Shown here: in pieces, positions 12,147-23,165 of the stretch
How the letters are laid out: each line of letters begins with the position of its first letter
How positions within the stretch are numbered: the first letter of the stretch is position 1
Source: Thalassia testudinum
Taxonomy: Eukaryota; Streptophyta; Magnoliopsida; Alismatales; Hydrocharitaceae
Assembly (NCBI GenBank): GCA_037157565.1
Contig: JAZHRO010000039.1
Location: forward strand, 42,036,001 to 42,100,000
Length of the DNA: 64,000 bases
Direction: 5' to 3'
Translations under genes and position numbers: made by a program
Notes under the pieces: generated by a model
What the model was told of the DNA's origin: nothing
The model's input: the letters and a program-made list of their open reading frames with translations, nothing else
Database searches by the model: none

Positions 12147-12777
12147 GAGAAGACAAGTGTGAGGCGCTATGGTCTTGGCCTCAGTAGTAGCGGAAGATGA
12201 TCCCGAAGCCAATATCGTGATCTGCGAGGTTGATCATGCAACCGTGATGCGTGCAAATGCGCATGAGGGCAAGTCGCTTACCTAAGAGGCACACAACACG
12301 TGGTGGCACACAAGGTGCAAAGTGGGGCAGTGCACGATGCACAAAGAGATCAAACAAGCATGCATACAAGTTGTGCAACAAAGCAACACATGGTGCATGC
12401 AAAGGTCGAGCATACTTGCCCGTGAGCGGTGCATGGCACAATAGTGTGCGATGTGCGCACAGATCAAGCAAGCATGCTTGTTTGCACATGAGCAAGCAAC
12501 AATAGCGTGAGGAGAACGTAGGAGGGCGCACGCTAGTGTGCAAAGACAAAAAGACCCATGTGCAAAGGCACAATGAGCAGGCCAGCACCACGTATAGTAG
12601 CACGTGGCATGGTAGAGGCCTCACGCAGAGTACACGAAGGCAAATAAACCCACGTGTGTGTGTGCTGCAGGCATGGCGATGGCACACGCATAGAAGGGAG
12701 AACACGATGGAGACCGCACACAAGAGAGAGGGTCAACGGTCTAGGAATTCCCCAAGACCATTCCTACTCTAATACCA

Positions 12778-12976
12778 TGACAACGAATTCTGGAACTAGA
12801 CTTTTATTAAATAAGAATGAATTAAATAGAGAAACTCTTAACCCCTCTTTATATAAACAAGGGATTACAAAGGCAATCCTAATCCTATTAACTAAATTTA
12901 GAAACAAACTCAATCACATCAAATCCTAATCAAATCCCTACAAAATATAAAGAGAAAACTTTTGCCTAATTTAACT
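12778..12976 (-). repeat. TRIM A 5' LTR, inner part (outer part at 14286-14320)
   Basis: It directly abuts the PBS and matches the 3' LTR. It stops at 'tttaact', where TRIM B begins. The missing outer end ('aatccctaaaaatcc...aaattcactaac') resumes after TRIM B. Confidence 0.8.
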
Positions 12977-13192
12977 TGTCAAAGTTTTTTGGAAATAGAT
13001 TTCATTGAAATTAAAAGAGATAAATCAACCCCTTTTTATATAGAGAGAGGGGATTATAATGGTAATCCTAATCCTAATATAGAAACAAGCTCATTAACAA
13101 ATCAAATCCCTATAAAATAGAAAGAGATAAAATGAAACAATTTTTGCCTAACTTGACGAGTCCTAAAAAGACTCCTTCGTAATTTTCTAACA
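12977..13192 (-). repeat. TRIM B 3' LTR
   Basis: It begins TGTTAGAAAATT and ends CTTTGACA in minus orientation. It is closely similar to 14051-14280 and carries a TATA-like 'CTCTATATAAAAAGGGG' segment. Confidence 0.85.
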
Positions 13193-14050
13193 CTCCCCTC
13201 AAGTTGCAGCATACAATGCCCAACTTGTAAGAGTAGAACAAAACTAAGACTCCCCCCTACAGATGTAATCCTTAGGCTAAAGCAAACAAGAACGTAATTG
13301 TCTCTCATAAGTGAAATACCTAACTTGCTAGGAGTTAGAAAAAAAAACTGAAAACTGATGAGACCTTCATGAAGTAGAAGTAGTCGCTTCACACCAATTG
13401 GGAACCCTTCTCTTGAAAAGGAGGGAAAAAAATTTGTGGAAAGGCATCCAGGTAGGAAAGCAAGGGACAATCCTGAGTAGGCAAGAGGGAGGGAATGAGA
13501 ACAACGCTCAGTTCTCCTACCAGTCATCAAAGTCATCAACCATCAAGATGTGGAGTCTCTCCTAGGTAGGAGAGAGCAATAACCAGTAGGACAAGGCCAG
13601 TCGCGTGAACCAACAGGAATAGCAGCAGGTTGAGCAGCGCAACTGATTAGAGCAGTGGCGATGAGAGGCCTTGCTGATGGTGTTGATGGTCGAAGCCGAT
13701 GTTGCAGCAACCAAACAAGTCTGAAACTAGTTAGTTTTGGTTACTGCGATCAGACTCGGTAAGAAAAAAAGGGAGGGCGATGGTGGTGGTGGTTCCAATG
13801 AAGGAGAGAGGGGTTCCAGGAGTGGCGAAACTAGCGAGAGCAAGAAGAGGTGAGGGTGATGAGTGAGTCAAAGCGAGAGAAAGAGAACTAGTGAGAAAGA
13901 GAAAGCAACCACGAGCGACGAGTAAGCAAGGGCGGCACAAGCTACAAGCAGGCAGGGAGGAGGCGACATACGCATCTAAGTAGGGAGAGGTGTTTACAGC
14001 ACCTCTAGGTAGGGAGGAGAGGAGAGCGGATCCCACCCGCTCTAATACCA

Positions 14051-14280
14051 TGTCGAAGTTTTTTGAAAATATATTTCATTGAAATTGAAATAGATAAGTC
14101 AACCCCTCTTTGAATAGAGAGAGGGGTTTACAATGGTAAATATAATCCTAATATGGAAACAAACTCGTAACAAATCAAATCCTAATCAAATAAAATCCCT
14201 ACAAAATAGAAAGAATAAAGCAAAGTAATTTTTGCCTGACTTGACTAATCCTAAAAAGATTCTTTCCCAATTCCCTGGCA
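14051..14280 (-). repeat. TRIM B 5' LTR
   Basis: It begins TGCCAGGGAATT and ends CTTCGACA in minus orientation, directly followed by the TGGTATTAGAG primer-binding site. Confidence 0.85.
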
Positions 14281-14320
14281 TAACTAATCCCTAAAAATCC
14301 TATTTCCTAAATTCACTAAC

Positions 14321-15202
14321 CAAAGAAAAAAATCCTAGCATCCCTTTTCATATCAGTTTTACTCTTTTTTTTAGGGATTTTCTATAGTCTTCACATTCCC
14401 TTGGCATGGCCATGTAGTCAAGTAGCAAAACATGATTAGTAACGTAACATGGATCCTTGTAGTCCAATAATCATCTCATCTGATCCATCTTCACTTAAAA
14501 CAATCAGTTGCAACTGCCACTTATCCACTGCCTGAGAAGACAAGTCGACCTTTGATTAAGGTCATGTCTCAAATGATTGAAATGTGGACAGATTGGAACT
14601 CTTAAGTATGACTTTAAGGGTGTGTATGCTGTTTTGGATTTTCTTAATAATCAAAAAATAAAATACAAAACCATCACTAAACTTGTTCAGAATTCTTTTT
14701 GGAAAGTAAAAGGATAAAAAAATCCGGCTCAATGATGTTGCATAAAAAGGACAACAGTTAAAGATGTGGAAATTGAGAGGTGGCAGATATGAAGAGTTGG
14801 GCCTCTTCAGTCTTTTATCAAGCCCATTGATTTTGAGTTGGATGCTTTCAATGAGATCAAAGCCACACTCCTCAAACAGCCATGGTTGAACTCTACATCA
14901 CCCATGAAGTTGTCAACATGTATAGCCAATTTGTTCATCAGAGACACAGATACGATCTTAGAGGCCATCATTGAGCAAGATCCCTCAACCACACTATTGG
15001 TTTTTTGTTTGAAAGCTCAACCACATTATTGATGTATAGTCTCTTAGTGAAACATGTGAAACCAAAACAAGGAATCCAAGCTACAACATGGTGCACCATG
15101 GAATAATACGAGAAACACAATTTAGCAGTAGATTTTGAAGTTCAAAGCAACACATTTGAGAACAGAAATCATAATTTCCAAAACAACAAAGATCATAGTT
15201 TG
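14321..15202. other. Spacer between TRIM A and TRIM C; one unrecognised exon-like frame
   Basis: Mostly AT-rich DNA. On the plus strand a frame open from about 14810 to 15032 encodes a well-composed segment (DAFNEIKATLLKQPWL, then LSTCIANLFIRDTDTILEAI) that looks more protein-like than its surroundings. I do not recognise the family. It has no clear start or splice context and could be old element debris. Confidence 0.3.
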
Positions 15203-15207
15203 ACATT

Positions 15208-15383
15208 GTTAGAGTTACTAGGATTATTAAGTTATAAGTTTGCTTTATTTTATTAAAGTCAAGAGTCAATTTATTTCCTGTTTTGTTTTCTTTAGGACTA
15301 CCATGTAATTTTTGCAACCTAACTCTTTATATAAAGAGGTCAAGGAACTCTTTTCAATAAGCTTGTAGTCTATTTCTTCTACA
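15208..15383 (+). repeat. TRIM C 5' LTR
   Basis: 176 bp, TG...CA ends, immediately followed by the PBS. It matches 16351-16526 with small changes. Confidence 0.9.
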
Positions 15384-16350
15384 TGGTATCATAGAAGGGA
15401 AAACCCTAACCCTAGGTCCCTCTCTAACTCTACCTACCTAGAGAGGCACGTAGCCCCTCCCTCCTGCCTAGGAGAGCTGCCAGCAACATCTCTCTCTCTT
15501 CCTCTTCCTTTCCACCACCGATCCTCCTATACCTCTCTTCTTGCCACAGCTAGACTCATCTCCCTACCTCCTTCATACTACCACCAGTCAGCCTTTTCTC
15601 TTTCCCTCTTACGCAACCTAAGAAAGGAGGGAGGCACCACCTCCTCACCCTCTTCTTGTGTTGCCGAGACCGAGCCATCACTGCCACTACCCTCTTCCCC
15701 TACCACCTAGCTTCACCGTCAGTATTGTCTCTTGTCGAGACCACCGCCAACCTCCCCTACTTGGGCTAACCAACTGAGATTCCAACACCTAAGACAACTC
15801 CAACCTAGCCATCGATGCCCTTTACCCCAGCAGAGTGGACTGTTTAAGGATGCTATTGAGGAGCAAGCCATCCTCCTCTACTATTGTTGTTGTGACTACT
15901 ACTAATGTCGCATTAGGCTTCATCACTCACCCTACTCCTACTTATGCATGCCCTAATCCCTTTGAGGATGCAGATGATGCTGATGACTGGTAGGGGAATT
16001 AAGCTTGTTGCTCATTCTCCCCCCCCCCCCATCCCTTTGCTTGCCTACCTCTACTTCTACATAAGGAGTTGTCTGTTTTTTTTTTCCTTTCTCCTTGAGA
16101 GAGAGGTTTCGACAACTTGAGATGTCTCCCAACTCTATTAACTTCCTGTTGCCTATCGTCCCCTCTTGCCCGAATGCCTCTTCCAAGTTTTTTCTCCTCC
16201 TATAGAGAAGGGTTTCCATTAATTTGAGGCAACTACTTCTGACTACTTGCATGCCTACTCCTCCAACCAGATTAAGTCATTATTGGGGGGAAGTCCATTT
16301 TGTTTCCTACCTACAAGTTGGGCATCTTCTCCACACTCCAACTTGGGGGT

Positions 16351-16526
16351 TGTTAGAGTTACTAGGATTATTAGCTTAAAGGTTTGCATTACTTTATTAA
16401 AGTCAAGAGTCATAGTTTATTTCCTATTTTCTTTAGGACTACTATGTAATTTTTGCAACCTGACTTTTTATATAAAGAGGTCAGGGAACTCTATTTTCAA
16501 TAAGACTACAGTTTCTTTCTTCCACG
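16351..16526 (+). repeat. TRIM C 3' LTR
   Basis: 176 bp, preceded by a G-rich polypurine tract and followed by the target duplication 'gacat'. Confidence 0.9.
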
Positions 16527-16619
16527 GACATAAGGTAGAGCTCCTTTATGATGTGATGATGCTGCAAGCTACAGATTCTCACTTGTTTCAGTCTACAATG
16601 TAATTTGTAAGGTTTGAAG

Positions 16620-17430
16620 GATGTGAGTAGAAAATATCAAAAGATGCAACCAATGTGAGGGATGCATCCTTTGCCGTCTGGCATCCTTGGAGACTTTTTT
16701 TTTGAAAGGGGACTCTTTGGGTTATTTAGTGCCTCCATTTATACCCAAAATGGGGACATTGAAAGAGAATTGAATTATCTCCTATTAACTTCCTCCCATC
16801 TCTAGCATTGATGGCATGGATTTCGATGCTTTTTTTTTTCTGCTGACGTGGGACAATCTATTGTAAAAAGGCAATGTTTTAGTTGGTTGATTAAATTCCA
16901 GATAATCACCCCAGAATGACTCTGGCAATAATGCCAGTGAACAGTTGCTGTTGCTCCTCCTGAACTCCAGCTTCGATGGATCTCTGATGCTGCCTCTCTT
17001 CACCATTCAACCTGACCAAACATGTGTCCAAAGCCATCTTTGCACCTGCAATGCACCACCTCCTCAATGCCCCTCCCTCCAGCCACTGCCATCAATACCA
17101 CCAATCCTTTCCATCTCCAGTCCACAATGTCAACAATGCCACCACTACCTGTCACTACCATCTCTATCTCTGGCTGTCACCACCAACATCCATTCAACAC
17201 CATTGACACCAACCACTCAATCCAGCTGCAGCTACCCCAACTCTCCAACCAAATACAGACACAACCTTGTCACTGTTGACCACTCGCCACAGCCACTTCT
17301 CTCACCATCGCAATCCAACACCAACATCCAACTGCCTACGGATCACCAATCTACTCACCTCCCTCCATGTTGTCACTCAATGGATGCAACCGTCCCCATC
17401 TTGACAACATACCTCCCATCGCCATGACCA
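16620..17430. repeat. Dispersed non-coding repeat, copy 1
   Basis: This block shares its order of phrases with 38100-38990: 'gatgcatc-tttgcc', then 'gcctccattt', then a C/A-rich part with 'gatcaccaat', 'ccctccat' and 'caaccgtccc'. The C/A-rich part gives long Pro/Ser/Thr-rich frames in several phases, which argues against coding. It may be part of an unclassified element. Confidence 0.5.
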
Positions 17431-18575
17431 CAAAGAACCAACCAACTTCTGAGACTGGTTCACAGCCCACCTTCAACACTATGCTTTCTTCAGAAGATAG
17501 ACCTATCAATCACCAAGGATGAAATATTGGAGTTGTGGATTTTGCTTGCCTGATTAACCATCTTGCTCTTACAAGACCTCTCTGCTACCTCCTGCCACTT
17601 AGCAAAGCACAGCCTTCCCTATGGCCAAGCCAGAGCTGGACAGGTTCCTTTCGAATACTGAGTTTGTTGAAGCCTTTCAACTTGCAGACATTTCTCACGC
17701 TGGATTGACCATTTTCTAGCCATAAGCCCTTAATGTGGATGTCAGATAAGGAGTGCAACTATGGAACTTCCGGTATGAAAAGGATTGGCTCATGGAGGAT
17801 GGTTTTAGGAGTCTAATGAAATAGAAATGGCAGTCAATAAACCCAGGCAGGTTGGCAACAAATAACCTCTAGTTAAGTTGACCGAGTTAAAGGCTAGAGT
17901 AAAGAAGCACAAAAGCAGATTATAGCACAAAGTGAAGTAAGGAAAATGAAGCTTTAGCTAATATTGCCTGGCTGGATCGCGAAGAATATTACAGGGTCCT
18001 TACCTCATCAAAACAGGAAACCAGGAGGAGCAGCTCTGAGGTTGGTTCATTTAGATGATAAGGTGGAGGTAGGATGGCACAATTGCCTTGATCTAAAGAG
18101 AGAATAGGAGTTAATAGTGTAGAAATTATTTCTTGATGCAAAACAAAGGTGCACTAGGCCCTATTTATAGAGTTCTATAGGGCTGGGTTCGAATACCAGA
18201 AATTCCAACAAATAGCTTTATCAATTATCAATATGCTTTTTCGGCAAGTTTTCAAGCTCTGACGTTCACCTATACCAGTCAATAAGAAGGTGTACTGGTA
18301 CTGCACCAGTACGTAACAGTATGGATTTTTGGTTCACAAGAAAACATGGCAGAACTTAAGCACCGGTACACAGGCCACTTGTATCTGTAGATTCTGTAGT
18401 TAAGCTTAAGTACCGATACACAGTGTATAAAGTGTGCATTATCTCTCTTCATTTAATTTAATACAAACCCCTTTTTACTTGGTCTTTTTGGTTATTTAAA
18501 GGTTAATCCTAAGTTGGTTATAGGCTAATTTAGTGATTTTTTTAGTTGATTTTATTGAATCTTTTGGAGGCTTAC
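17431..18575. other. Intergenic, no gene recognised
   Basis: No domain or element end is recognised. Near 18280-18425 the phrases 'accagtac' and 'accggtacac' recur around a 'tggtac' palindromic motif, perhaps an old repeat. Confidence 0.4.
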
Positions 18576-18580
18576 ATAAT

Positions 18581-18772
18581 TGTTGTAGGAAATAAGCAAC
18601 TTGATAGGAAATAGCAACTTGATTAATTCTCAAACCCTACCTCTCTTCACAGAGAGAGAGAGAGGTGGGAAAAATTCAACACAACCACAACACAAACTAA
18701 TATATGACAGACATAGAACTCCACACAATAATATAGTGCCAAATAATAACAAATAATTGAAGGGACTTAATA
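18581..18772 (-). repeat. Copia D 3' LTR
   Basis: It matches 28998-29167 but is longer because of a short tandem duplication of the 'aggaaataagcaacttgat' phrase at 18588-18625. Confidence 0.88.
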
Positions 18773-20520
18773 CTTTCCCAAGAACATAGCATATTAATCA
18801 TGTTCAGCTTGGAACAACATGCATCAAATGATGAGCGAGTCAAAGGCCTGGTGAAAATAAAAATATTTGTTGTCTGATCATCTAAACAAACTTGAGTTGT
18901 GTAGAGAAGTCCTCTCTGTATCAAGTCATGTGCGTAGTGGCAATCAACTTCCACGTGCTTGATCTTCTCATGAAACATGGAATTGTTGACAATATAGATA
19001 GTGGCCCTGTTGTCACACCTCATCTCCATAGGACCATCCACCTGTAGATGTAGATCTATTGAAAATGATCTCACCTACATCATTTCTATTGCAGTTTGGG
19101 CCATAACTTTGTACATTGACTCAGCACTAGATCTGGGGATTACGACCTGCTTTTTACTCTTTCACATCACCAGGTTTCCAGCAACATAAGTGCAGAAGCC
19201 CGTGGTGGACTTCCTATCGGCTAAACATCCTATACAATTAGCATCTGAATAGCCAACCACAGTCATAGATGGCCCCTGCTGAATATGATCCCCTAACCAG
19301 GTGCTTTCTCTAGATATCTCAGCACCATCATTGCAGCATCATAGTGCTGCTTGGTTGGCTTATCCATAAATTGACTCAACTTGCCTACTGCAAGTGAGGT
19401 ATATGGCCTGGTGGTAGTCAAGTATAGAAGCTTGCCAACCAGTTGCATATACTGCCTGTTGTCAACGATCTCTGCCTCTCTATCATACAAGCATGCCTTG
19501 GGATCTATCGAAATATTTGCTAGTTTGGCACACAACATGCCTGTCTCCTTCAAGGCATCAAGCTCATACTTTCTCCTAAACAGTATTATGCCTCACCTAC
19601 TGCATGCACCCTCTATCCCACGAAAGTATCTCGTAGGCCCAAGGTATTTCATAACAAATTGATCTGCTAAGCATTGCTTGATCTCAGTAATGCATGTTGT
19701 GACATCACCTATGACAATCAGGTCATCAACATAAACCAAGAGTACAACCACCCTCTCCCAGTCTTCCTAATAAACAAAGAATGGTTAGATGATGATCTCT
19801 AGAAACTAGCTACCTTAACCACCTAAGAGAGGTTGTGAAACCATGCTCTCAGACTCTACTTCAGGTCAGATATAGCTTTCTTTAATCTGCACACACACTC
19901 CCCCTAACTCTCATATCTCGGGGATTATTGCATATATACATCAAATTGATGAAGTTGCAAATCTTGCTACACCACCACGAAAACAAGAATTCATATTGTA
20001 AAAAGTCGAGTCACTAGTGAGAATGTGTCAAAGAAGTCCACTTCATATGTTTGGGTGAACCATTTGGTAACAAGTTAGGCCTTGTGCATGGCAACCGACC
20101 CATCTGGGTTGTATTTGAGTGCAAACACCCATCTACAACCAACCACAACACCCTCTGGTAACTGTGTGAGCTCCCATATACCATGTGAAGTAAGAGCAGC
20201 TATCCCATTGTCCATGGCCTAGTGTCATTTTGGATCAAAAATGGCCTGGTGGTAGGTGGTAGGAATTGAGGTGGCAGAAAGAGCTTAGCAAAAACTCCCA
20301 AGGAAGACTCGTCCCTTAATAAACAGATTGCATGTAACTGGATATCTGGCACAACTGCAAGATGCCTTCTGAATAGTAATTGGAAGGTCAAGATCATCTG
20401 GCAAATCCTCCTATATTGGCTCAGAGGCAAAGATATCCACAACTGGACTTGTAGCATCACAATTAGGCATTGTATCATCAGTATGCAAACTATCTATGCT
20501 CACCTGAACTAGGTAGGATG
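18773..20520 (-). pseudogene. Copia D reverse transcriptase and RNase H, broken
   Basis: In minus orientation the RT start is recognisable near 20200-20050 ([11 protein letters not shown] and an [13 protein letters not shown] segment), and the mid-RT region lies near 19850. The connection to RNase H is at 19553-19293 (QLVGKLLYLTTTRPYTSLAVGKL). The RNase H end is at 19074-18780 (EMRCDNRATIYIVNNSMFHEK, KHVEVDCHYAHDLI). The catalytic YVDD region is garbled. Several frame changes and stops make it non-functional. The family copies element RNA in virus-like particles; here only relics remain. Confidence 0.85.
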
Positions 20521-20640
20521 GTGTCGATAAAGAAGGGGGTATCTGCAAAATAGTATGAGGACGTATGTAGGTAACAAGAGGCTCACAATACCTCTCATGT
20601 CCAGTAGTAGCAAGCAAGGAAGCAGAAATATGTATCTCCT

Positions 20641-21199
20641 CTAAGGGAATAAGAGGAATAAACATGGAACCTTAGTAGCATTAAGTGTAAAAGCATGTCC
20701 AATGATGGAAAAATAAGAGATGGACTTATGAAAGGTAACATCGGTGCTCACAAAATGACATCCAGTAATAGGATCAAAACATCGATACCCTTTCTGAGTC
20801 CTAGAGTATCCCAAGAAAACACACTTCACTACCCTTGGTGCCAATTTATCCCTACCAAGAGTAAGAGCATGAACAAAAGCAACGCACCCATAGACTCTCA
20901 ACGTGACATGGAACAATTCCGTATCAAGATACAACACCTGCAAGGTATCTACTCATGGATAGCAGAACTTGGCATCCTGCTGATAAAAAAGCATGCGATC
21001 AAAATAGCATCACCCCAATACAGAGAAGAAACAATATGATGTATCAACAGGGCGTGTGCCACAGTAAGCAAGTGGTGGTGGTTCCTATCAGCAACACCAA
21101 TCTACTGAGAGGAATGAACACAGGTAGTCTAATGGATAATGTCATGGGATTTGTAAAAAGTAAGGTTCTAAATGTCAATTTTGATAAATTTCTAAGTCT
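20641..21199 (-). pseudogene. Copia D integrase, downstream half, broken
   Basis: Reading on the minus strand from 21199, one frame has a NLTFYKSHDIIH segment, then a damaged Q-GVADRN motif with a stop in place of the usual Gln/Asn. It continues into HHHLLTVAHALLIH and YWGDAILIACF. From 20943 the integrase C-terminus follows ([31 protein letters not shown]). The DD(35)E second aspartate region is degenerate near 21190. The upstream half is at 27499-27612, beyond the nested insertions. Confidence 0.85.
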
Positions 21200-22438
21200 G
21201 CATTTCGGAGACACGCCAAGGGCATACCGTGGAAATACCCATGTTTCGACAGCAAATTTTGACGATTTTGATGCCCAAAAAATAATCCATTTCGGGACAC
21301 ATGCCAACAAAAATGGCATCTTTTCATCTTTTTCCCTCTCCTCTCCTCACCTCATCTCCTTTCCCACCATAACCCACCCCCTACTCCACCAACAACCCTC
21401 TACCTTGAACCTTCTCCCCTCTCCTTCGTGTAACCCAACAAAGACCCATCACCTCTCCTTCCTCTTCCCTGCAAGGCACGAACCACGGTGCCACTACCTT
21501 CAAAGTAATCGAACCTGCCACTCCGGCTACCATAGTAGCAAGCAGCAGCTACACCTACATGGAGGAGTATAGTAGCACCTAGTAGGCAGTAGCATGCCTT
21601 GAAATGGTCGTGTTGACCGACATATCATCGAAATAGTCAACATGATCAAAATTGTCAACATACTACCGATACCCCTGTATTTCGATACCCATTCCATGTT
21701 GATATGGTCCTCCACCCAAAACTCCCATTTCGTCAACATGCTAACGGCATCTCGATCATTGCTATTAGAATGTTTAGAATTGTGTTGAATTTATATAATT
21801 GTGTTAAAAAAACTTGATAAACACTAAAACATTAATCCTATCAAAAAAAATATTTAAACACTGAATCCTATGATCTAACAATTTAACTCTATAAAATATG
21901 TATATCAAACAATCGTAGAACTAGTTAATCTACCATAAACTAATGGATCTGTAAATGTAATCGTTAAAACCCACAACAAGATCTAAATCTAATGATTGTA
22001 ACTTAAATCTAACTTAGAGAATAAGAAGCAAATATTATTTAACTTTAAAGAAACTAAATTACCCGAAAGATCTAACAAATAAAAAGAGAAAACACTTACA
22101 AGAGTTCTTATCACTCCAACAAGCATATAACAACAATAATGGGTAGAAATGAGTTACTGAGTCACCTATGTCAATCTTAAAATATGATAATAGCCTAAGA
22201 ATTGTACCTAATATCATCCATTTCTCCAATATCATCATCATATTATTTTAATATGTGGTAAAATATCGATGAAACTCTTGCATTTCAACATTACATGTAT
22301 GATAATTTGGCCTCACATCGGAAAAAGGTCATTTCAGCGACATGCTGTTGGCATTCAAAACATTGGTAAAATGAATGCAAGCAATGAGTACAAAATTCAA
22401 GTGCATTGCCAAAACATAATTTTAATAACAAGAGAAAA
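21200..22438. mobile_element. 1.24-kb insert of unknown class with 8-bp flanking duplication
   Basis: The sequence 'ctaagtct' occurs exactly at 21192-21199 and 22439-22446, and collapsing it to one copy keeps the surrounding integrase of copia D in frame. An 8-bp duplication is typical of hAT-type DNA transposons, but I see no clear terminal inverted repeats. The interior has no recognisable gene. A roughly 30-nt phrase 'catttcg-gaca-gcc--ggcat' recurs four times (near 21200, 21287, 21727 and 22331). It could be a hAT-like non-autonomous element or a SINE-like insertion with an A-rich right end. Confidence 0.55.
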
Positions 22439-22450
22439 CTAAGTCTTTAT

Positions 22451-22590
22451 TGTTGAGTTTCATCATATTGTAAGGGGCGTTACATTTTTGTTATTTTGTT
22501 GGATTTATGTTGTAACGTTTCCCTTACCCCTCTTTATATAAAAAGGTGTACGGATGGCTTGGTAATTAAGAAAAAATATTTTCTTCAACT
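22451..22590 (+). repeat. Copia E 5' LTR
   Basis: Begins TGTTGAGTTTCATC and ends TTCAACT. It contains 'cctctttatataaaaaggtg' as the TATA segment. Confidence 0.88.
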
Positions 22591-23165
22591 TGGTATCAGA
22601 GCCAAGTTGGGGACTCCACCTCCAAAAACCCTAACCCTACCACCAAGCCTTACCACCGCCGCCACCACTGGCAGCAGCAGCGCCGCTGCTAGCAGTTGCG
22701 CTGTCGCCTAAGTGCAAATGCCGCCACCGTCCACTGCAGCAGAAGGAGCAATAGTAGGGGCTCCTCGACCCACCTTCTCTTCTCTTGCATCCTCTTCTTG
22801 CTGCTGGGTTCCTTCCAACGGTAAGGAGAGGGTTGTAGACCCTATTTTTCCCTAGCAACGAGGTCCAGGAAGGTCCTCAGATCGTTGATGATGGAGTTCT
22901 AAAGCAAGGCCCTTCCAGAAAGGAGTTTGGAAATTCATTTTTTATGGTATAATCAAATCAGAATTTTCATTTCTATTTTGGGGTGTATATTCCCCTGTTG
23001 ATGCATGTTTTTAGGGTGTGTATTCCCCTTGGATTGTTGACCGCGTGTGAGCAGAGTTTTTTGGGGTGTGTATTCCCCGTTTGGTGCATATTTTTAGGGT
23101 GTATATGCCCCATTTCTGTCAGATTTCAGATTGTTGTTTGAAGGTGTTTGTGGTTGGTTATCACT

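Larger units (their letters stand above)
12977..14280 (-). mobile_element. TRIM B nested in the LTR of TRIM A
   Basis: LTRs are 12977-13192 and 14051-14280. In minus orientation the PBS TGGTATTAGAGCGGG abuts the 5' LTR (ending at 14050) and the purine tract CAACTTGAGGGGAG abuts the 3' LTR at 13193. The 5-bp duplication 'taact' flanks it at 12972-12976 and 14281-14285, exactly within the LTR of TRIM A. The 858-bp interior has no gag or pol; the ORFs there are Ser/Leu-rich and unrecognised. It belongs to the same general family as A by LTR layout, but the LTR sequences are only partly alike. Confidence 0.88.
11209..14320 (-). mobile_element. TRIM A: miniature LTR element, interrupted by TRIM B
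   Basis: Two copies of a roughly 235-bp terminal repeat lie at 11209-11446 and 12778-12976 plus 14286-14320 (the second copy is split by TRIM B). In minus orientation a primer-binding site TGGTATTAGAG (12767-12777) directly abuts the 5' LTR, and a purine tract AACTTGAGGAG abuts the 3' LTR at 11447. The internal part is 1.33 kb and has no gag or pol. This is the layout of a terminal-repeat retrotransposon in miniature. I could not match its flanks as a target duplication; the outer end near 14320 is approximate. It lies about 280 bp upstream of the PsbP-like exon acceptor. Confidence 0.8.
15208..16526 (+). mobile_element. TRIM C: miniature LTR element with 5-bp target duplication
   Basis: Two 176-bp LTRs (15208-15383 and 16351-16526) begin TGTTAGAGTTACTAGG. 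The PBS TGGTATCATAGAAG starts at 15384 and a purine tract AACTTGGGGGT precedes the 3' LTR. Both flanks carry 'gacat' (15203-15207 and 16527-16531). The 967-bp interior is C/T-rich and has no gag or pol domain. The 3' LTR ends in CG instead of the CA of the 5' LTR, which is a point change. Each LTR has a 'tttatataaagaggtca' TATA-type segment. Confidence 0.9.

Noticed and set aside
12181..12723. 180-codon minus-strand frame, Cys/His/Leu-rich, inside TRIM A
   Set aside because: Overlapping frames in several phases show the same Cys/His bias from a repeated 'gcacaca/gcatg' composition; no domain is recognisable.
16945..17427. 160-codon Pro/Ser/Thr-rich plus-strand frame
   Set aside because: It belongs to a dispersed repeat present also near 38.1-39.0 kb, where the frame is not kept.
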